From positions 1 to 5,561 of the forward strand of contig SPCN01000160.1 of NCBI GenBank assembly GCA_004525465.1: 5,561 nt of DNA, given 5' to 3'. Of this stretch, positions 1 through 4,639 are shown one piece after another. Position 1 is the stretch's first letter. Every line of letters begins with the position of its first letter. The stretch is from Chrysiogenales bacterium (lineage in GTDB: Bacteria > Acidobacteriota > Aminicenantia > UBA2199). The position numbers and the translations under genes were made by a program. The notes under the pieces are model-generated. The model had not been told where the DNA came from, did no database searches, and was given only the letters and a program-made list of their open reading frames with translations.

Positions 1-22
1 ACCGTACACCGTGAACCGATTG

Positions 23-625
23 CTATTTCAAAATATTCAGAAAATTGACAAGGAGCTTGACCCCGAACTCCCCTGATTTCTCCGGATGAAACTGAACGCC
101 ATAGAGCGGATATTCCCGGTGGACGATGGCTTCCACCCGTCCGGAGGCGTTGTGGGCCAGGACATGGAAATTACCTTCCAGGACGGGGTCGCGCGCCACG
201 ATCTCCTCATGGCTTTGACGCATTTTGAAAACCGGGGGGAAAGCAGAGAAGATTGATTGCGCTTTTTTTATTAAAATCTCTTCGTCACCCAGGTGCTTCT
301 GACCGTCCTTTTTCACCAGGCAGCCGAAAGCGCGGGCCAGTACCTGGTGGCCGTAGCAAATGCCCAGCAGCGGCCGGCGGTTCTTGAGAAGGAATTCGAG
401 CAGCCCGGGCTCAACTTCGCCGGCGCCGACCATTTTCTGCGAACCGGAAACTATCACCCCGGAAAGCATCTGGTTATCCGGCAAGATTTCCCGGTCGGCA
501 AGGGTCAGTATATCCAAATCGCACCCGGTCGCAGCCGCCCCGGCTTTCAGCCAGGCATGGTAGCCGGCGATTTTTATTTCCGCTTCTTCCCGGTAACAGT
601 TGATCAGCAATATGTTTCGTTTCAT
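23..625 (-). CDS. Class I (triad) glutamine amidotransferase domain protein, GMP synthase GATase-like
   Basis: The 200-residue protein has the full class I glutamine amidotransferase signature. The nucleophile elbow GICYGHQ puts the catalytic Cys at residue 90, and GVQFHPE gives His180 and Glu182 of the triad. VIVSGSQ near residues 58-63 matches the oxyanion-loop strand. In this family the domain hydrolyses glutamine and passes ammonia to a synthase, in the cytoplasm. MRQSHEEIV (135-143) recalls the 'M-SH-D' segment of the GuaA amidotransferase domain, but no synthetase domain is attached and the SGSQ replaces the usual SGGP, so the acceptor is unknown. It could equally be a gamma-glutamyl hydrolase-like or stand-alone GATase1 protein. 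The reading frame is open further upstream, to 826. I chose the ATG at 625 because GAGG lies 6 nt before it and a TATAAT box at 653-648 would start transcription near 641, inside the longer versions. The gene is divergent from the channel gene. Confidence 0.88.
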   Translation of the reverse strand: MKRNILLINCYREEAEIKIAGYHAWLKAGAAATGCDLDILTLADREILPDNQMLSGVIVSGSQKMVGAGEVEPGLLEFLLKNRRPLLGICYGHQVLARAFGCLVKKDGQKHLGDEEILIKKAQSIFSAFPPVFKMRQSHEEIVARDPVLEGNFHVLAHNASGRVEAIVHREYPLYGVQFHPEKSGEFGVKLLVNFLNILK

Positions 626-647
626 GAGTTTCCTCGAAAAGGCATCC

Positions 648-653
648 ATTATA
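648..653 (-). promoter_or_regulatory. -10 box of the amidotransferase gene
   Basis: Read on the minus strand, 653 to 648 is a perfect TATAAT, preceded directly by TG. Transcription would start near 641, leaving a leader of about 16 nt that contains the GAGG ribosome site before the ATG at 625. No good -35 hexamer lies 16-18 bp upstream (AACAAT at the 17-bp position), so the assignment rests on the -10 box and its position. Confidence 0.5.
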
Positions 654-693
654 CATGAAAACGGACAGGGATTGTTCCAGGTATCCGCATGAC

Positions 694-723
694 TCTGGTT
701 AAAATTTATTTTTCTGGTAAAAT
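694..723 (+). promoter_or_regulatory. Near-duplicate AT-rich element before the channel gene
   Basis: TCTGGTTAAAAT (694-705) recurs as TCTGGTAAAAT (713-723), differing by one deleted T, with starts 19 bp apart (nearly two helical turns). Both copies hold a TAAAAT that could act as a -10 box. The upstream one would place the transcript start near 712, giving a short leader before the ATG at 731; the downstream one would give a nearly leaderless message. Neither copy has a convincing -35 partner. It may be a promoter, a paired protein-binding site, or chance in AT-rich DNA. Confidence 0.3.
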
Positions 724-730
724 ACCATCC

Positions 731-1708
731 ATGAACGATCGCAGAAAAATCGCCCCCCTGTTCGCCATATTGCTCCTGCTGATCGTCATCGACATCCTGG
801 GTTATATGATCATCGAGAAGGTGCACTTCCTGGATGCGTTGTACATGACGGCGATCAGCATTACCACCGTGGGCTACCGGGAAGTTTTCTCATTGAGCCC
901 CGCGGGGAAACTGTTCACCATATGGGTCATATTCAGCGGCCTGGGGACTTTTTTTTATATCGCGGGCAGGATCGCCGAAAGCGCCCTGGAAGGCAACATT
1001 CGACGCATCCTGGGGAGACGCAAAATGAAATCCATGTCTCGACTCAAGGACCACCTGGTCATCGCCGGCTTCGGCATTATGGGCGAACAGGTTTGCCGGG
1101 AACTGCAGAAACTGAAGGTTAAGTTCATCATCATCGACAATCGCGGCGACCGCTTCGCCTATGCCGAGGAACGGGGATACAACGTGCTTCTCGGCGACGC
1201 CACCGACGAAGAAATCCTGCGGCTGGCGGGAGTGGACAAGGCCAAGACCTTCATTTCCTTGCTTTCATCAGACGCCGACAATATTTTCACTGTCCTGTCG
1301 GCTCGCGAAACCAACCCCTCCATCTTCATCATCGCCCGCGCCCTGGACACGGCCAACCGCAACAAGTTGTTCAAGATCGGCGCCAACCGCGTGATCACGC
1401 CCTACGAACTGAGTTCCCGCCGCATCATCAACACCGTGCTGCGGCCCAACGTGGTGGAGTTCATCGACCTGATGACCTTTGCCCCCAAGATGTCACTTTC
1501 CATCGAGGAATTCACCATCCAGCCGGGCTCCCCCTTTGCAGACAAGGAGATCAAGGATTCCGGGCTGCGCCAGAAATACAACACCATAGTGATCGCTATC
1601 AAACGCATGGAGGAAATGTTCTTCAATCCAGCGCCCGATTTCAAGATCCACGCCAACGATATCCTGATCCTGGTGGGAGAAAAGGAAAAATTACTGGAGC
1701 TTGGTTAA
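731..1708 (+). CDS. Two-TM potassium channel with RCK (TrkA-N/TrkA-C) domain
   Basis: The product (325 residues from this start) is an MthK-like K+ channel subunit. A first membrane helix (about residues 8-28) leads to a pore loop with the selectivity filter TTVGYRE (about 45-51), then a second helix (about 60-82). A basic linker follows, then a Rossmann RCK domain starting at HLVIAGFGIMG, whose GxGxxG (about 113-118) should bind a nucleotide or other ligand. GDATD (about 155-159) is the usual TrkA-N motif, and the last 70 or so residues match TrkA-C. Such channels work as tetramers in the inner membrane, gated by ligand at the RCK ring. The frame also has an upstream ATG at 689. I prefer 731 because MNDRRKI just before the first helix fits the family and the extra 14 residues fall in promoter-like AT-rich DNA; neither start has a strong Shine-Dalgarno. 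The cyclophilin gene follows after 12 nt, so the two are probably co-transcribed. Confidence 0.9.
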   Translation: MNDRRKIAPLFAILLLLIVIDILGYMIIEKVHFLDALYMTAISITTVGYREVFSLSPAGKLFTIWVIFSGLGTFFYIAGRIAESALEGNIRRILGRRKMKSMSRLKDHLVIAGFGIMGEQVCRELQKLKVKFIIIDNRGDRFAYAEERGYNVLLGDATDEEILRLAGVDKAKTFISLLSSDADNIFTVLSARETNPSIFIIARALDTANRNKLFKIGANRVITPYELSSRRIINTVLRPNVVEFIDLMTFAPKMSLSIEEFTIQPGSPFADKEIKDSGLRQKYNTIVIAIKRMEEMFFNPAPDFKIHANDILILVGEKEKLLELG

Positions 1709-1720
1709 GCAGTTCTGCCA

Positions 1721-2296
1721 ATGAAAATGATCATGTTGACGGTTCTAAGCGCATTGCTGCTCAGTATGCCGGCCGCCGGGGAAAAAGTCACTTGCCGGAT
1801 CGAAACTGCGGCCGGGGACATCATCATCGAAGTGTACCCGGAAAAAGCCCCGCTATCAGCCGCCAATTTCCTGCGCTACGTCGACTCAGGATTGTATAAC
1901 GGCAGTACTTTTTTCCGGGTGCTGACAGCAGACAACCAGCCCGACAGCGAATTCAAGATCGAAGTCATCCAGGGCGGCGACGTGGCCGAAGAGAAATGTT
2001 TCCCGCCCATCGCCCATGAAACCACAAAAATGACCGGTTTCCGTCACCTGGACGGCGTGGTCTCCATGGCCCGGGCCGCGCCGGGAACGGCCAGCTGCAG
2101 TTTCTTCATCTGCGTCAACGTCCAGCCCGAACTCGACCATGGCGGCCGCCGCAACCCCGACGGCCAGGGCTTCGCCGCTTTCGGACGGGTAGTGACCGGC
2201 ATGGACGTGATCAAAAAAATCCAGTATATGGAAGTGTCAGGGCAGTATCTGAAAAAGCCGGTGACCATCCTCTCCATCCGCCGCCAGGAGCCGTAA
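1721..2296 (+). CDS. Cyclophilin-type peptidyl-prolyl cis-trans isomerase, probably exported
   Basis: This 191-residue protein begins with a signal-peptide-like segment: two Lys-Met residues, a hydrophobic core LTVLSALLLSM, then PAAG with likely cleavage around residues 19-21. The mature part is a compact cyclophilin that catalyses Xaa-Pro isomerisation during protein folding, here most likely in the periplasm. The core motifs are in order: TAAGDIIIEVYPEKAP, FFRV (64-67, with the catalytic Arg66), IQGGD (83-87, with the conserved Gln84), SMAR (115-118), SFFI (127-130), and FAAFGRV (151-157) before a final strand VTILSI. An insertion between FFRV and IQGGD (about 68-82) is common in the bacterial forms. 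The start lacks a clear Shine-Dalgarno; Met3 and Met5 are alternatives and would not change the signal peptide much. It sits 12 nt after the K+ channel gene, with no evident functional link. Confidence 0.92.
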   Translation: MKMIMLTVLSALLLSMPAAGEKVTCRIETAAGDIIIEVYPEKAPLSAANFLRYVDSGLYNGSTFFRVLTADNQPDSEFKIEVIQGGDVAEEKCFPPIAHETTKMTGFRHLDGVVSMARAAPGTASCSFFICVNVQPELDHGGRRNPDGQGFAAFGRVVTGMDVIKKIQYMEVSGQYLKKPVTILSIRRQEP

Positions 2297-2317
2297 TTTC
2301 GTAATTAGATTTTCGAG

Positions 2318-2336
2318 AGAAAAAAATAATTTTTCT
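2318..2336 (+). terminator. Weak A/T hairpin after the cyclophilin gene
   Basis: AGAAAAA (2318-2324) and TTTTTCT (2330-2336) form a 7-bp stem with a 5-nt loop, 21 nt after the cyclophilin stop. The stem has only one G-C pair, so an intrinsic terminator here would be weak. No better hairpin with a T-run is seen before the palindrome region. Confidence 0.25.
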
Positions 2337-2343
2337 TTTAAAG

Positions 2344-2400
2344 TCGAACTTCGAACTCTCTTTTTAACTTAGCTTTTGCCTTTTACCTTTTTTCCTTTCC
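2344..2400 (+). repeat. Degenerate heptamer-phased, pyrimidine-rich tract
   Basis: TCGAACT is exactly doubled at 2344-2357. From 2373 a run with 7-nt phase follows: CTTTTGC, CTTTTAC, CTTTTTT, CCTTTCC (to 2400). The 15 nt between (2358-2372) are also T-rich but out of phase. It is low-complexity intergenic DNA. It may be slippage-derived or part of a dispersed repeat; no function is evident. Confidence 0.5.
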
Positions 2401-2409
2401 GCTTGCCTG

Positions 2410-2426
2410 TGTCCCAAAATGGGACA
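2410..2426. promoter_or_regulatory. Palindromic activator site 1 (most upstream)
   Basis: This is a perfect inverted repeat, TGTCCCA-AAA-TGGGACA, centred on 2418. It lies about 272 bp upstream of the predicted sigma-54 transcript start. Size and symmetry fit a dimeric enhancer-binding protein with a Fis-type helix-turn-helix, which is an inference from context. As RNA the same bases could form a 7-bp hairpin, but the repeated spacing argues for a DNA site. Confidence 0.65.
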
Positions 2427-2485
2427 AGCGCCAAAACGGGAAAAGACCGGCCCATCGGGAGTTCCTGTGTTGGCGACGATGCGGA

Positions 2486-2502
2486 TGTCCCAGAATGAGA
2501 CG
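2486..2502. promoter_or_regulatory. Palindromic activator site 2 (degenerate)
   Basis: TGTCCCA-GAA-TGAGACG has an intact left arm and two changes in the right arm compared with sites 1 and 3. Its centre, 2494, is exactly 76 bp from both neighbours. It probably binds the same protein more weakly. Confidence 0.55.
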
Positions 2503-2561
2503 GCGCCGACATCAAAAAAATCCCCGCTCGTGGTCGTCCCAAGCGGCTTTTGCGACCGCGC

Positions 2562-2578
2562 TGTCCCAAATTGGGACA
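2562..2578. promoter_or_regulatory. Palindromic activator site 3 (promoter-proximal)
   Basis: This is a perfect TGTCCCA-AAT-TGGGACA palindrome centred on 2570, about 120 bp upstream of the predicted transcript start. That distance is normal for the upstream activating sequence of a sigma-54 promoter. A lone GTCCCA half-site lies 26 bp before it (2536-2541). Confidence 0.65.
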
Positions 2579-2623
2579 ATGGGGCCCGGGCCGCCGCAGG
2601 TTGCTTTTTTGACGTTTTCGCAA

Positions 2624-2636
2624 TAATTCTTTGTTA
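2624..2636 (+). promoter_or_regulatory. Possible IHF-binding site
   Basis: TAATTCTTTGTTA matches the IHF consensus YAANNNNTTGATW with one mismatch (T for A). It lies in AT-rich DNA between the proximal palindrome and the -24/-12 promoter, about 55-65 bp before the transcript start, where IHF bends DNA in many sigma-54 promoters. The consensus is loose, so chance is possible. Confidence 0.3.
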
Positions 2637-2663
2637 TCGGCAGTTTCCATTTATTCATGCCCT

Positions 2664-2679
2664 TGGCATCGTTCATGCA
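2664..2679 (+). promoter_or_regulatory. Sigma-54 (RpoN) -24/-12 promoter
   Basis: TGGCATCGTTCATGCA fits the consensus TGGCACGNNNNTTGCW. The invariant GG (2665-2666) and GC (2677-2678) are separated by the required 10 bp, and TGGCA and TGC(A/T) are intact; three other positions differ. Transcription would start near 2690, leaving a leader of about 25 nt that carries the strong GGGGAGG ribosome site (2704-2710) before the ATG at 2715. Three palindromes upstream support the assignment. Confidence 0.68.
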
Positions 2680-2714
2680 TCTGATTTGACAAGAACAGGT
2701 AAAGGGGAGGGCAA

Positions 2715-3065
2715 ATGAGAAACAATAACATCGCCAACGACGTGTTCCGCTACGTGGTCAGGCTGGCCGCGGATGATTTCGCGGCGCTGACCGTCAAGAT
2801 GCTCGCCGAGCATTTCAATGTCAGCCGCTGCCACATTTCACGCCGCTTCCATAACGAGCGCGGCATGACCCTGACCACTTTCATCAAGCGCCAGAAACTG
2901 CTGCGCGCCGAGCGCCTGCTGGCCGCCGACAGCGACGTGACCGTCAAGCAGTTGGCCTCGCGCCTGGGCTACGCCGACTACCAGTATTTCATCGCCCGCT
3001 TCAGGGAGCAGTGGGGCGAGTCGCCCGGCCGCTACCGCAAGCTGTATGCCGAATTATCGGAGTGA
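2715..3065 (+). CDS. Stand-alone AraC/XylS-type helix-turn-helix DNA-binding protein
   Basis: The 116 residues are almost entirely an AraC-family DNA-binding domain. A first helix-turn-helix covers about 25-45 (LTVKMLAEHFNVSRCHISRRF lacks only flanks), a linker helix follows (FIKRQKLLRAERLLA, 56-70), and a second helix-turn-helix covers about 74-98 with the signature GYADYQYFIARF and the closing GESPGRYRK. Full-length AraC proteins are about 300 residues with an effector or dimerisation domain; here only about 20 residues precede the first helix-turn-helix. It is therefore probably a constitutive or partner-dependent regulator, a role that is inferred. GGGGAGG 4 nt before the ATG (rather close) supports the start. 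It is the first gene after the sigma-54-type promoter and probably shares a message with the small gene 42 nt downstream. Its target is unknown. Confidence 0.87.
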   Translation: MRNNNIANDVFRYVVRLAADDFAALTVKMLAEHFNVSRCHISRRFHNERGMTLTTFIKRQKLLRAERLLAADSDVTVKQLASRLGYADYQYFIARFREQWGESPGRYRKLYAELSE

Positions 3066-3107
3066 AGTTTGCCTCTCCCTTAAAAACAATCATGGTGAGG
3101 AAAAAAA

Positions 3108-3413
3108 ATGACTGATTTGAACTTCCGGGTGAAGGTGTCGGGTGATCTGTGCCATCGCAGCGGCTACGTGCAGAACGCCGTCGTGAAAAATTTGTGTTTT
3201 GCAAAATCGACCTCCAGGGTGGTCCCGCTCACTCCCGGGGCCTATTCACTGACGGTTTTTGTCGGAGCCAGTTTCGGCAAGACCAACGTCGATTATGCGG
3301 TGGAGTTGATTCCCGGACCCGCCGTCCAGCTTCACGTGCCCGCGAACAATCCCATTCGCGCCCTGACCGTGGGCATCACCGGCTTTGTGGTCATCGACTT
3401 CACCCTTTCCTGA
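3108..3413 (+). CDS. Small protein of unknown family, probably beta-rich
   Basis: I do not recognise this 101-residue protein. GGTGAGG lies 7 nt before the ATG, a good ribosome site, and it follows the AraC-type gene by 42 nt with no terminator between, so it is probably translated from the same message. There is no signal peptide and no clear membrane helix. The sequence alternates polar and hydrophobic residues in short runs separated by Gly, Pro and Asn turns: FRVKVSG (6-12), SRVVPLTPGAYSLTVFVG (36-53), DYAVELIPG (62-70), VQLHVPANNP (73-82), and ALTVGITGFVVIDFTL (85-100). This suggests a compact beta-sandwich or barrel. Two Cys (15 and 30) might bind metal or pair, but this is speculative. 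It may be an effector, structural or sensor partner of the regulator; nothing shows which. Confidence 0.72.
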   Translation: MTDLNFRVKVSGDLCHRSGYVQNAVVKNLCFAKSTSRVVPLTPGAYSLTVFVGASFGKTNVDYAVELIPGPAVQLHVPANNPIRALTVGITGFVVIDFTLS

Positions 3414-3440
3414 ATAAGGGGAATCTGTCCTTGACTTGGG

Positions 3441-3473
3441 CAGCCATCCTGCTTTTGTCGCTTTGGCTGTTTT
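3441..3473 (+). terminator. Possible intrinsic terminator of the small operon
   Basis: CAGCCA (3441-3446) pairs with TGGCTG (3464-3469), extendable by G-T wobbles, and is followed directly by TTTT (3470-3473). It starts 27 nt after the stop of the small gene. The 17-nt loop is long and the T-run short, so termination may be partial. Confidence 0.38.
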
Positions 3474-3593
3474 GATTCAAGATCAGATCGGAAAAGATTC
3501 CCGCTCTGGATAAAATATGCTCCTTGGGAGCAAATTAAAAAGTAAAACACCAAGGCAGGATAGCCTTCCCTTTCTTACTTTGACTCCGTTGTT

Positions 3594-3622
3594 TTGTCGC
3601 GGCAATTGCCTTACAATATAAA
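3594..3622 (+). promoter_or_regulatory. Sigma-70-type promoter for the glycosyltransferase genes
   Basis: TTGTCG (3594-3599) and TATAAA (3617-3622) are separated by 17 bp, the optimal spacing. The predicted transcript start is near 3629, giving a leader of about 69 nt to the ATG at 3698. The leader contains TGCAC-AG-GTGCA (3663-3674), a 5-bp inverted repeat of unknown role. Confidence 0.5.
3601..3610. promoter_or_regulatory. Perfect palindrome in the promoter spacer (possible operator)
   Basis: GGCAATTGCC is a perfect 10-bp palindrome placed between the -35 and -10 boxes of the predicted promoter. A repressor bound here would block RNA polymerase. Only one copy is seen and no repressor gene is nearby. 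Confidence 0.3.
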
Positions 3623-3697
3623 TATGCGTGAAACAAAAGGTAGAATGTAACCAAAAAATAGCTGCACAGGTGCAAACATCCCTGCCGCTATCAATCC

Positions 3698-4639
3698 ATG
3701 AAAAAACCATATTTATCGGTCGTACTAATCGTTGGTTCCCAACGCCGGCGGGCTGAACGCGCTCTGGCCAGTCTGCTCGCTCAGGAGGCTCTGCCGGAGA
3801 TGGAAATACTGCTCTGCGACTGGGAAAAAACCGCCCGGCCGTTGCCCCAAGCCGGTCATGATGCCGTGCGCCGGTTTCCTGTTCCCGTCCCGGCCACCTT
3901 TACTCAGGCACGTTTGCAAGCCACACACCTGGCCCGGGGAGAAGCCGTCGCCTTCATTGAAGAACATGCCTGGGTCCATCCAGGTTGGGCCGCGGCATTG
4001 ATCGCCGCCTTTCGCAGCGGCGACTGGGCTGCAGTAGGCAGCGAAATTCACAATGGCAATCCAGGCCGGGGAATCAGCGACGGCGTAGCCCTGATGAATT
4101 ATCTGCCCTGGCAACCGCCGGCCGAATCGGGACCGGTGTCTATGCTGGCCGGCCATAATTCTGCCTATCGCCGCAGCGACCTGCTATCGTTCGGCCCGGA
4201 TCTCGGCGAATTGCTGCAAAGTGAAGTGCTTTTGCACTGGCAATTATCCAAACAGAAAAAACAACTGTATCTGGCAGCGGCGGCCAGAATCTCCCATATC
4301 AACGAAGGCTCTTTGACCGCAATCGGGCGGGGATATTTTTTGTGGAACCGTTGCTTCGGCAGCAGCCGGGCCCGCCTCTATCACTTCAGCGTGTGGCAAC
4401 GTCTGGCCCGAACCCTGGCCATACCACTTGTACCATTCGTGCGTGCCGCCAAAATGGCCGTCTATATTTGCCACCATGATCGCTCCCGTATCAGTACCTA
4501 TTTTCGCTATTTCCCGGTACTTATACTGGCCTGGTCGGCAGCCGCCTGTGGCCAAAGCCTGGGTTTCCTGCTGGGAGCAGGCCAGGCCGAAGCCGCCTTT
4601 AGCGAATATGAATTAACCATCCAGCGCCCTGAAGAATGA
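3698..4639 (+). CDS. Glycosyltransferase family 2-like (GT-A) protein with hydrophobic C-terminal part
   Basis: The 313-residue protein starts with PYLSVVLIVGSQ, the first strand of a GT-A nucleotide-sugar fold, followed by a helix with SLLAQ (25-29) and MEILLCD (35-41), where family 2 enzymes normally have the uridine-contacting Asp. FIEEHAWVHPGW (86-97) occupies the place of the metal-binding DXD; the DXD is replaced by EEH. AGHNSAYRRSDLL (151-163) matches the acceptor-loop region, and the C-terminal half has hydrophobic segments at about 241-257 and 271-290 that may contact or cross the membrane. It probably transfers a sugar in surface polysaccharide or glycoconjugate assembly, or is a degenerate relative. 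No Shine-Dalgarno precedes the ATG, but the start fits the family's N-terminus. Its stop overlaps the next gene's start by 4 nt (ATGA), indicating translational coupling. Confidence 0.78.
   Translation: MKKPYLSVVLIVGSQRRRAERALASLLAQEALPEMEILLCDWEKTARPLPQAGHDAVRRFPVPVPATFTQARLQATHLARGEAVAFIEEHAWVHPGWAAALIAAFRSGDWAAVGSEIHNGNPGRGISDGVALMNYLPWQPPAESGPVSMLAGHNSAYRRSDLLSFGPDLGELLQSEVLLHWQLSKQKKQLYLAAAARISHINEGSLTAIGRGYFLWNRCFGSSRARLYHFSVWQRLARTLAIPLVPFVRAAKMAVYICHHDRSRISTYFRYFPVLILAWSAAACGQSLGFLLGAGQAEAAFSEYELTIQRPEE

Larger units (their letters stand above)
2297..2714. other. 418-bp non-coding regulatory region
   Basis: No credible gene lies here; open frames on both strands have no family signature and overlap palindromes. 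The first 110 bp are AT- and pyrimidine-rich, with a weak hairpin and heptamer-like repeats. From 2410 there are three evenly spaced palindromes, an isolated GTCCCA half-site (2536-2541), a GC-rich run around 2583-2592, an AT-rich segment with an IHF-like site, and a sigma-54-type promoter. The order is typical of an enhancer-dependent promoter region serving the gene at 2715. Confidence 0.75.

Noticed and set aside
626..826. N-terminal extension of the amidotransferase gene up to 826
   Set aside because: The added residues have no family match, are rich in Asp and Gln, cross the likely promoter and overlap the start of the divergent channel gene. The ATG at 625 has a proper ribosome site.
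2410..2578. CRISPR-like or REP-like array made of the three palindromes
   Set aside because: There are only three 17-bp units, one degenerate, with 59-bp spacers too long for a CRISPR array. Their position before a sigma-54-type promoter is explained better by activator binding.
2419..2718. A 99-codon open frame running through the regulatory region on the plus strand
   Set aside because: It begins inside the first palindrome, runs through all the regulatory elements and overlaps the next gene's start. Its composition is not protein-like and it has no Shine-Dalgarno.
3438..3453. A second GG-N10-GC match (GGGCAGCCATCCTGCT) resembling a sigma-54 promoter
   Set aside because: It lacks the leading T and several consensus bases, lies within a likely terminator hairpin, has no palindromes upstream, and is about 245 bp before the next gene. 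A GG-N10-GC pair is frequent by chance.
3518..3532. TGCTCC-TTG-GGAGCA hairpin as a terminator
   Set aside because: It is followed by A-rich, not T-rich, DNA on the plus strand, and there is no minus-strand gene for it to terminate. It may be a chance inverted repeat.
3552..3567. AAGGC-AGGATA-GCCTT hairpin followed by a pyrimidine-rich run
   Set aside because: The stem is only 5 bp and the run after it is mixed C/T, too weak to call a terminator.
3725..4156. A 143-codon minus-strand open frame inside the first glycosyltransferase gene
   Set aside because: It lies wholly antisense to a gene with clear family motifs and shows no motif of its own.
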